DNA of 38,790 nt from Flavobacteriales bacterium (GTDB lineage: Bacteria; Bacteroidota; Bacteroidia; Flavobacteriales_D; Cryomorphaceae). Location: assembly GCA_022448105.1 (NCBI GenBank), contig JAKVAV010000010.1, positions 103,829 to 142,618 of the forward strand. Direction: 5' to 3'. Shown in pieces: positions 32,961 to 38,790 of the stretch. The translations under genes were made by a program, and so were the position numbers. The notes under the pieces are model-generated. The model did not search any database, had not been told where the DNA came from, and saw nothing but the letters and a program-made list of their open reading frames with translations. Position 1 is the stretch's first letter, and the number at the start of each line of letters is the position of its first letter.

Positions 32961-34166
32961 CTACCCCTCCTTCTTACTTAGCAAGTCCTCTTTGATCTCA
33001 TTCCACAACTCATCGAAAGAGATATCGCTAGAAGCTCGCCAGCTTTTGACAATCTCTTCTACTTTGGCCTTTCGGGTTACCGAGATATTGGCGAACAGAT
33101 TATTGATCAACTCCGAATCTTCCTCTTTGGCTTTCTGATTGTAGAGTTCCTTGAGTGAAAGCTCTTTCTCGGTGTTTGATTTGGCGAGCTCAATTTCGAT
33201 CTGATCTCTCAACCTCACTTTTTCGTCGTATGATCCAGTAGGCAAGTACAACTTGCTTATTATGGGAATCAATTCGAAGAGCACAAGGATGATGAGGATG
33301 AGGTAATACCTCTCGGCGAGGGCTCCTGTTTCGTCTTTGTCGAATAGACTCTGCAAAGCTTCGATTCGAATTAGGAATCCGGTGTCGAGTTCGCGCTCTT
33401 TGAAGGCATCAGTTTCCTCATTGATCCTTTGAGTGATTTCTCCAAGTCGGGTGTCGATGCGCTGAAGATCGCCAGCACTGCTGGCTTGGTATTGATCGTA
33501 GCTCTTCTGAGCCCGATCAAGAGCTCTTTTCTTTTCGCGGGCTATACCGGCTATTCCGTACTTGCCCGATCCACCCGTTCCGTCTATCTCTTCCAGATAG
33601 TCGCTTTCGGCCGATTGAAGGTCTTCGTACAGCGCGGTGGTCTCGTCGGCTATTTGGGTTCTCCGGTTGGTGAGTTCATTCGTTTCGGTAGCAAAGAGCG
33701 CTTCCAGCGCCGTGCGCTTTTCTTGAGTCTTCTGGCCGTGGAGAATCGCCACTTCAGCGTTGATGTCTTTCTCAAACATCCAGAGGATAATAGGCTGAGC
33801 GATAAAAGCTCCAAGAAACATGGCTAGCGCCACCCGAAATCCGATGGCTACAAAATTCCTCTGGCCCTTACCCATCGAGGAGATGAGCATCCGATCGATG
33901 GTGAGAATACCAAAGCCGATAAAGATCCCGAGGGAGATGTAAATAAAGGGATTCTTTATGCTAATGGACCAAAAGTAGATCCATGCTATGGTGGCGTAAA
34001 GCCAGGTAAAGAGCACTCCAGCGCCAATAATCTTGGCTCTGTTTCTATCGGAAGTACAGTCTTTAATGATTTCGGGAATCGCGGTGGAGAACCACCACAA
34101 TACCGTTAATTTTTCACTAGTATCATTGTCCCTCTTTTGAGACAATTTTCGGTTTTGTTCCTTCAT
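32961..34166 (-). CDS. DUF4407 domain membrane protein
   Basis: The 401-residue protein has a hydrophilic N-terminus with LWWFSTAIPEIIKDCTSDRNRAK, then three membrane helices (about 45-66, 72-92, 105-130). A long coiled-coil region (about 135-275, with NRRTQIADETTALYEDLQ-like heptads) follows, then a fourth helix (about 280-305, LILIILVLFELIPIISKL) and a charged C-terminal tail. This is the layout of the DUF4407 family, common in Bacteroidetes and without a known function. The ATG at 34166 follows AAGGA with almost no spacing, so ribosome binding probably does not depend on it. A perfect inverted repeat lies 14 bases upstream of the start. Confidence 0.88.
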   Translation of the reverse strand: MKEQNRKLSQKRDNDTSEKLTVLWWFSTAIPEIIKDCTSDRNRAKIIGAGVLFTWLYATIAWIYFWSISIKNPFIYISLGIFIGFGILTIDRMLISSMGKGQRNFVAIGFRVALAMFLGAFIAQPIILWMFEKDINAEVAILHGQKTQEKRTALEALFATETNELTNRRTQIADETTALYEDLQSAESDYLEEIDGTGGSGKYGIAGIAREKKRALDRAQKSYDQYQASSAGDLQRIDTRLGEITQRINEETDAFKERELDTGFLIRIEALQSLFDKDETGALAERYYLILIILVLFELIPIISKLYLPTGSYDEKVRLRDQIEIELAKSNTEKELSLKELYNQKAKEEDSELINNLFANISVTRKAKVEEIVKSWRASSDISFDELWNEIKEDLLSKKEG

Positions 34167-34179
34167 TCCTTGCAGTTTT

Positions 34180-34207
34180 ATCTCAATCGATTGCAGTCGA
34201 TTGAGAT
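34180..34207. repeat. Perfect 11-bp inverted repeat upstream of DUF4407
   Basis: ATCTCAATCGA (34180-34190) and TCGATTGAGAT (34197-34207) are exact reverse complements around the six-base centre TTGCAG. The repeat ends 14 bases before the DUF4407 start. No T run follows on either strand, so it is more like an operator for a dimeric regulator or a leader hairpin than a terminator. TTGCAGT occurs both in the centre and 21-22 bases closer to the gene. Confidence 0.6.
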
Positions 34208-34352
34208 GGGTTTCAAATCTTCAGATAAGAGAAGTGAACGATAGGTAAGGAATCGGATTGTATAAAACCGAGCGATTAACTTGTTTTAAGAACTGGTTTA
34301 CAGAATTTTAACTTTCAAGAGGTCGTACAGGTGGTGAATTCGGTAAATACAG

Positions 34353-36725
34353 CTACCTCCTCCTTCCGGAATAAGTCATCGCCTCCCCTTTTCCAAAGCC
34401 ATAGCTAATGCCGAGGGTGTAGAACGTTCCTTGACGTGAAAAATCATACGCCGTGAAAGTAACCTGATTGGCGAAGCTTTCGCGGATGCGCGAATTGAAT
34501 ATGTCTCGAATAGCGAAATTGGCTACTACTTTCCCTTTGAGGAATTTCTTGCGCAATCCCATATTGGCGAAGGCAAATCCCGAACGACTTCCCTGAATGG
34601 TCTCAAACCCTGATTGATAATTTCCAGTTAGTTCTAAATCAACATCATATTCAAACTTAAACTTGGCCGTGAGTTCAGTAGACCATTGGTCATCTGCAAA
34701 ATCAAAGCTTTGCCCTTCAAAATCTCCATCGCGATTGAAGTATCCCCAATTGAAGTCCCAGTTCATTGTCACCCAATCCATGGCCTTGTACTTTACGTTG
34801 AACTCTACTCCCATTTTGTCTTGAGTGCCGATATTCAAAGGTTTGGTGATGTTGACATTGTCTTCAGAAAATGTCACTCGTTCAATCTTCTCAGTAGTGT
34901 AGAGATAGTAAATGCTGGAATTGAAAGAGACTTTGCCCAGAAGTAAGATGGCGGTAATCTCGTAAGAATCAGAGTACTCAGGAAGTAAGTCAGGATTTCC
35001 CTGTCGGATGTTGAAATTGTTGCGGATGTTAAAGAAAGGGTTCAAGTCCCACAGCCGCGGTCGGTAAATTCGACGGGAATAGCCTGTCTGCATGGAGAAC
35101 TTTTCGCTCCACTTGTAAGACGCAGCAAAGGATGGAAACAGATTTGTGAAATTCTGAACATTGCTTTCATTGGTATTGGTGAGGAAAGTTCTTAAGTCAG
35201 TATTCTCGACTCTTAAACCTCCTTTTACACCCCATCCGTTCGCTTCGTAGCCAATGGTTCCATAGACGCCGAGCACATCTTGATTGTATTTAAAGTTGTT
35301 TGTGAAGTTCGAATCAGGGACAAACTCTCCATCCACTTCGTTGAAAACGGCGAAATCATTTCCTACATCTTTGATCTCATAGAGCGCTCCTGTTTCCATG
35401 ATCCACTTCTCGCCTATCGGTTTTTGATAATCGAGCTTAAAGAGGAAAAGTTGTTCGAAGTAATCGGTCTCCGTGATTTGATCCGGATCTATTTCAGCAT
35501 CGAGAAGCGGAGTGTTCTCAAAACTAGATTCTGTCTCCTTTCCGAAGAAAGTTCCAAGAGAACTAAACTGAAGGGTGTGGTCTTCCGAATCGGCAAACTC
35601 TCGCTTGTAGTTGAAATCAAACTGATACTTCGGGTTGATGGCCGTAGTAGTTTCCTCCCGCCTCCAGAGTGATTCTAGCTGATCATTTTCACCGAAGAAG
35701 GAAAACTCTGTTTCGCTAGGCTGATCTTCATCTTCCAAGGCAAAGCTTCCTGACAAAGTGATCACATCTCGTTCTGTGAGGTAGTAATCGGTGCCCAAAG
35801 TAATGTTGTAGAAGGCTTCATTTCGGAACTCCTCTCCTTCTGATGCGAGAAGTGTTCCCGTGGTGAGGTCAAGGTTTTCGCTTTCGCGGAAACGCGGCAA
35901 TGAGCGATATCCCGCACCAAACTGGGTAAAGAAGTTAAAGTTCTCCGTACGGTAGTTCATACTTCCGCCAAGGCTATGGTTGTCAGGAATTCCGGTATTG
36001 GCAGATATGGATCCATTCAGTCCTTTCTTATTGTCTTTTTTTAGCACGATGTTGATGATTCCCGCAGTTCCTTCTGCCTCGTACTTAGCACCTGGATTGG
36101 TAATCACCTCCACTTGCTGAATCATATCTGCGGTGATGGTTCCTAGAGCATTTCCTTCAGGATCGGCGAGGACAGATGGCTTTCCGTTGATCAATATTTG
36201 GACACCAGCATTTCCCCGTAGGCTTACCTGACCTTCGATATCTACATTTACCGAAGGGACGTTATCGAGTACTTCGAGAGCTCCCATTCCAGTGGAGCTA
36301 AGATCCTTCCCAACATTGAATACTCGTTTATCGAGCTTGAATTCCATTTCAGACTTCTCTCCCACTACTTCTACTTCTTCAAGTCCGAGAGCAGAAGGTT
36401 CGAGCAGTATCATGCCGAAGTCAATCTTTCCTTCGAGAGCCTCCGGTGCTTCCATCGTTTTATCAAGGTAACCGATAAAACTTACCTGAATTTTGATCTT
36501 GTCGGTTGCCGAAGAGATATTGAACTTACCGTCAATATCACTAGAAGTTCCCGTTATAATCTCATTTGTCGCAGCATCGATAATGGCAACCGCAGCAAAG
36601 GAAATGGGATCATTCTTGTCGGAGTCTGAAATAGATCCAGTTACTTGAAAGTCTTGTCCTACAGCCATGAAGGCGGTGGCAAAGAAGGATAGTATCAGCA
36701 GAAATGCTGCTTTTATCGAGCGCAT
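34353..36725 (-). CDS. Outer-membrane beta-barrel family protein (TonB-receptor-like)
   Basis: From the ATG at 36725 the protein has 790 residues and a clear signal peptide (RSIKAAFLLILSFFATAFMAVGQ). A longer in-frame start at 36821 would bury the signal, so it was rejected. Residues about 25-110 form a carboxypeptidase-regulatory-like domain. Residues about 130-245 are a plug (LDNVPSVNVDIEGQVSLRGN, ILINGKPS, IQQVEVITNPGAKYEAEGTAGIINI), and the rest is a beta-barrel of the OMP_b-brl_3 type ending in SGRRR. Such proteins transport or bind ligands in the outer membrane; no SusD partner is adjacent, so a polysaccharide role is not indicated and the ligand is unknown. Divergent from the S4 gene. 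Confidence 0.9.
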   Translation of the reverse strand: MRSIKAAFLLILSFFATAFMAVGQDFQVTGSISDSDKNDPISFAAVAIIDAATNEIITGTSSDIDGKFNISSATDKIKIQVSFIGYLDKTMEAPEALEGKIDFGMILLEPSALGLEEVEVVGEKSEMEFKLDKRVFNVGKDLSSTGMGALEVLDNVPSVNVDIEGQVSLRGNAGVQILINGKPSVLADPEGNALGTITADMIQQVEVITNPGAKYEAEGTAGIINIVLKKDNKKGLNGSISANTGIPDNHSLGGSMNYRTENFNFFTQFGAGYRSLPRFRESENLDLTTGTLLASEGEEFRNEAFYNITLGTDYYLTERDVITLSGSFALEDEDQPSETEFSFFGENDQLESLWRREETTTAINPKYQFDFNYKREFADSEDHTLQFSSLGTFFGKETESSFENTPLLDAEIDPDQITETDYFEQLFLFKLDYQKPIGEKWIMETGALYEIKDVGNDFAVFNEVDGEFVPDSNFTNNFKYNQDVLGVYGTIGYEANGWGVKGGLRVENTDLRTFLTNTNESNVQNFTNLFPSFAASYKWSEKFSMQTGYSRRIYRPRLWDLNPFFNIRNNFNIRQGNPDLLPEYSDSYEITAILLLGKVSFNSSIYYLYTTEKIERVTFSEDNVNITKPLNIGTQDKMGVEFNVKYKAMDWVTMNWDFNWGYFNRDGDFEGQSFDFADDQWSTELTAKFKFEYDVDLELTGNYQSGFETIQGSRSGFAFANMGLRKKFLKGKVVANFAIRDIFNSRIRESFANQVTFTAYDFSRQGTFYTLGISYGFGKGEAMTYSGRRR

Positions 36726-36826
36726 TAGCGAATCCGATTCTAATTGATAAAAATTATAGACAGCTAAGCACGGTATAAGGTTTAGAATAGGCAATCGTTT
36801 TTTATTATAAAGCCTGTACATCAGTT

Positions 36827-36834
36827 TATATTTG
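36827..36834 (+). promoter_or_regulatory. -7 element TATATTTG for the S4 / YwbE pair
   Basis: TATATTTG is a perfect -7 consensus match ending six bases before the ATG at 36840. The predicted transcription start falls at or next to that ATG, so the message may be leaderless. The upstream region has a T run but no exact TTG at 17-23 bases. Confidence 0.55.
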
Positions 36835-36839
36835 TGCCC

Positions 36840-37058
36840 ATGTTAAGACAGAAATTTCATCTGGGTGAAAACTACGATTTCATTACCCTAGACAAGCTGC
36901 TTAAAGTCACCAGACTTGTCGGCTCTGGCGGTGAGGCACACCTCGTCATTCAAGAAGGAATGGTGGAAGTGAATGGAAAAGTTGAACTACAAAAAAGGAA
37001 GAAGATGCGAAAAGGAGATTTCGCTGCTTTTAATGGAGAAACGATAACGGTTGAATAG
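36840..37058 (+). CDS. S4-domain RNA-binding protein (YbcJ-like)
   Basis: This 72-residue protein is almost entirely a small S4 RNA-binding domain: FITLDKLLKVTRLVGSGGEA, VIQEGMVEVNGKVE, then KRKKMRKGD and a final strand. It resembles YbcJ/YaaA-type proteins, which bind structured RNA and are linked to ribosome or nucleoid functions without a firm role. A GTG at 36834 is in frame but overlaps the promoter -7 box, so I place the start at the ATG 36840. Its stop is directly followed by the start of the next gene. Confidence 0.87.
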   Translation: MLRQKFHLGENYDFITLDKLLKVTRLVGSGGEAHLVIQEGMVEVNGKVELQKRKKMRKGDFAAFNGETITVE

Positions 37059-37253
37059 ATGGAAGGCACGCGCAGAGCAGATATAAAAGTTGGGCTTAAA
37101 GTTGCCATCGTTCTTAAGAAAGATCAAAGAACTGGTCTATTAACCGAAGGAGTAGTCAAAGACATTTTGACCAAATCCCCTGCCCATCCTCACGGAATCA
37201 AAGTGAAGCTTGAAGACGGTCAGGTGGGAAGAGTGAAGGAGATATTAGAATAG
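37059..37253 (+). CDS. YwbE family protein (DUF2196)
   Basis: The 64-residue protein has the family layout: RADIKVGLKVAIVLKKDQRTGLLTEGVVKDILT, then HPHGIKVKLEDGQVGRVKEI. Family members have no established function; the small beta-barrel-like fold with basic residues suggests nucleic-acid binding, which is inference. It starts with ATG directly after the S4 gene stop with no gap, so the two are co-transcribed and probably translationally coupled. Confidence 0.88.
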   Translation: MEGTRRADIKVGLKVAIVLKKDQRTGLLTEGVVKDILTKSPAHPHGIKVKLEDGQVGRVKEILE

Positions 37254-37289
37254 TCTGCTGTTCTGAATGACTAAAGTATTTCACCGTTC

Positions 37290-37322
37290 TTGTTCCACGA
37301 TTTGAAAATCATCTTAGATTTG
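37290..37322 (+). promoter_or_regulatory. Promoter of the SDR reductase gene: TTG-N22-TAGATTTG
   Basis: TTG at 37290-37292 and a perfect -7 box TAGATTTG at 37315-37322 are 22 bases apart, within the Flavobacterium range. The ATG is 21 bases past the box, implying a leader of about 15 nt. The reductase is thus probably transcribed separately from the S4/YwbE pair. Confidence 0.65.
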
Positions 37323-37343
37323 GACTAAGCACAACCATCCTTC

Positions 37344-38354
37344 ATGAAAAAAGTACTTCTCACCGGAATCTCAGGTTATATTGGTCTCCATTGTGCGGTG
37401 GAACTTCTCAAGAAAGGATACACCGTAAGAGGTTCTGTGCGCAATCTAAAGAAGGCCGACAGCATTCGAGCGTCTCTCGCTGCACATGTAGATATTGAAG
37501 ATAAATTAGAATTCTGCGAGCTAAACCTCTTGGCCAACGATGGTTGGAATGAAGCAGCTGTGGGTTGTGATTTCCTAATGCACGTTGCTTCTCCTTATTT
37601 CTCTAAAGTGCCAAAGGATGAACAAGATTTGATCCGCCCGGCGGTGCGAGGAACAAGCCGAGCCCTCAGAGCAGCGCACAAAGCTGGGATCAGAAGAGTG
37701 GTTTTGACATCTTCCATAGCGGCCATGTTGGGAGAGCTGGAAGGTATGCCCAACATGGATGAAAGCACTTGGACGAATACGGAGAGTATGTCAGCAACTC
37801 CCTATATCAAAAGCAAAACCATTGCTGAAAAGGGCGCTTGGGATTTCGCCAACAAGCATGATATTGAGTTAGTGACCATCCATCCCGGACCAGTTTATGG
37901 ACCTCCAATTGATGAAAATCTAAATGGCGAGTCCATGAGCTTTTTTGTGCGGATACTAAAGGGTGAAATACCGGGAATGTTTAAGGGATGCATCAACTTA
38001 TCTGATGTTCGCGATGTCGCTAAGATTCACGTGAAGGCTCTTGAAAATAAAGAAGCAAAAGGGCATCGATTTATAGTTGCTTCGAATCGAGGCGTTGAAT
38101 ACAGTGCTGTTCCGGAGATTTTAAAAAGTCATGGCTACGAGGTCAGTGACAAAATTATTCCTACTTTTCTCATTAAGCTTATTGGACTATTCAACAGTGA
38201 AATGAAAGGTGTAAAAACTTTTGCAGGAAAAGAATTCACAGGAGATACTGCTATGACCAAAACGATTTTTAATTGGGAGCCCATACCGCTTGAAAGAACT
38301 GTTCTCGATACGGCCGAAAAAATTGAAGAACTCATTAAAGAGTCTGGCCGTTAA
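37344..38354 (+). CDS. Extended short-chain dehydrogenase (dihydroflavonol-reductase/aldehyde-reductase-like)
   Basis: The 336-residue protein is an NAD(P)-dependent extended SDR. The dinucleotide motif TGISGYIG is at residues 7-14, with Arg35 or Arg38 in the GSVRNLKKA segment suggesting NADP preference. The active site has Ser near residue 123 (VVLTSSIAAM) and Tyr154-xxx-Lys158 (YIKSK). The HPGPVYGPP segment is typical of dihydroflavonol 4-reductase-like aldehyde reductases and related NAD-dependent epimerases. The substrate cannot be deduced. It has its own promoter and is followed by a weak hairpin and an insertion-sequence remnant. Confidence 0.9.
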   Translation: MKKVLLTGISGYIGLHCAVELLKKGYTVRGSVRNLKKADSIRASLAAHVDIEDKLEFCELNLLANDGWNEAAVGCDFLMHVASPYFSKVPKDEQDLIRPAVRGTSRALRAAHKAGIRRVVLTSSIAAMLGELEGMPNMDESTWTNTESMSATPYIKSKTIAEKGAWDFANKHDIELVTIHPGPVYGPPIDENLNGESMSFFVRILKGEIPGMFKGCINLSDVRDVAKIHVKALENKEAKGHRFIVASNRGVEYSAVPEILKSHGYEVSDKIIPTFLIKLIGLFNSEMKGVKTFAGKEFTGDTAMTKTIFNWEPIPLERTVLDTAEKIEELIKESGR

Positions 38355-38359
38355 AAGAG

Positions 38360-38387
38360 TCCCTCACTATCGGGATATAATTATTTT
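38360..38387 (+). terminator. Weak terminator-like hairpin after the SDR reductase
   Basis: TCCC (38360-38363) can pair with GGGA (38372-38375) around an eight-base loop, followed by an AT-rich stretch ending in TTTTCTT. The stem is only four pairs, so this is a tentative call based on position 6 bases after the stop codon. Confidence 0.28.
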
Positions 38388-38530
38388 CTTTTGAAAGTAT
38401 ATAGTTCCCCCATCCTTAGGACAGATTTCAGTTAAAGTTAAGGTGTATTTGTTGTTGAATGAGGTGTTGGGGGAGACTGATAATTTTTGTTTTTATTAAA
38501 TAATCATGCGCCTCCTCCGTAGGACAGTGT

Positions 38531-38785
38531 CTTGGATTATATCAAAGCGGCGATAACTACCGCAGTACACGAATCAGTTTTCGTGGCAACCGCATGCTGC
38601 GTAGCTACTTCGCGGAAGCTTCGTGAATAGCGCTACACCACGATCCAATATTGCAAACATATTGGAGAAGCCATCAGGGGAAAGACCCTAAGAGGATACT
38701 GATCAAGGGAGCCCTCAAGCTCCTAAGTAGAACCCACGCGGTGATTAAAACAGGCATGCCTTACCGAGCGGGAGTAACGGCTTAA
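38531..38785 (+). pseudogene. IS110-family transposase remnant (C-terminal part)
   Basis: In one frame this encodes the C-terminal (Transposase_20) end of an IS110-family transposase: GLYQSGDNYRSTRISFRGNR, MLRSYFAEAS, a stop, then IALHHDPILQTYWRSHQGKD, LIKGALKLLSRTHAVIKTG and a final TAA at 38783-38785. The in-frame TGA at 38624-38626 falls exactly where family members have the Trp of EASW(I/V)A, so it looks like a TGG-to-TGA change. The N-terminal DEDD catalytic half is absent; the same frame meets a TAA at 38501-38503. The gene is therefore both truncated and interrupted. The stretch looks more GC-rich than its surroundings, consistent with a mobile origin. Confidence 0.8.
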
Positions 38786-38790
38786 ATTTG

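Noticed and set aside
36726-36821. Upstream 32-codon extension of the barrel protein
   Set aside because: It would put the clear signal peptide in the interior of the protein; the ATG at 36725 gives a standard start.
1-38790. CRISPR arrays, tRNA or rRNA genes, prophage or integron structures
   Set aside because: No regularly spaced repeats, cloverleaf-like arms, or integrase and phage genes were seen; the only mobile trace is the IS110 remnant at the right end.

Overview
The window looks like a chromosomal segment of a Bacteroidota bacterium, probably an aquatic Flavobacteriales relative. Three lines of evidence support this. There is a T9SS-type gliding-motility C-terminal domain and a Bacteroidetes-type outer-membrane beta-barrel receptor. 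Several gene starts carry the Bacteroidetes promoter -7 element TAnnTTTG. The gene set (PaaZ, DUF349, DUF4407, a Nudix-type regulator, a YwbE-like protein) fits the phylum. No rRNA, tRNA, CRISPR array, prophage or plasmid module was seen. Sequence alone does not give a genus.

Layout, left to right. 1-765: 3' end of a FAD-dependent oxidoreductase, convergent with a large secreted T9SS cargo protein (768-3425, minus) and a penicillin-acylase-type amidase (3479-5887, minus). 5981-11454: a plus-strand run with an alpha/beta hydrolase-OsmC fusion overlapping an RsmF-like RNA m5C methyltransferase, then PaaZ and an enoyl-CoA hydratase/isomerase, which suggest aromatic or branched acyl-CoA catabolism. 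11543-15975: a membrane PAS-SpoIIE phosphatase, a five-repeat DUF349 protein and a small BamE-like lipoprotein. A small conserved minus-strand gene and a PiT phosphate transporter follow.

18061-32300 (minus) is the most unusual part. In transcription order it reads prmA, a 1479-residue secreted protein I cannot identify, and a 2352-residue envelope protein. These are followed by clpS, an M48 lipoprotein peptidase and a Nudix-winged-helix regulator. The 2352-residue protein begins like the T9SS component PorE (TPR, PD40 propeller, carboxypeptidase-regulatory-like domain). It then continues into a very long coiled coil and ends in three SPOR-like domains instead of an OmpA domain. prmA and the 1479-residue gene share an ATGA stop/start overlap. 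clpS has its own TATATTTG element.

32301-38790: a 660-nt gap with a bidirectional terminator hairpin, a DUF4407 membrane protein with a perfect 11-bp inverted repeat in front of it, a TonB-receptor-like barrel protein, a divergent S4 RNA-binding/YwbE pair, an extended SDR reductase, and a truncated IS110-family transposase remnant with a TGG-to-TGA nonsense change.

Nothing here is a clearly new defence or mobile system. The best candidate for undescribed biology is the pair of giant envelope genes between prmA and clpS.
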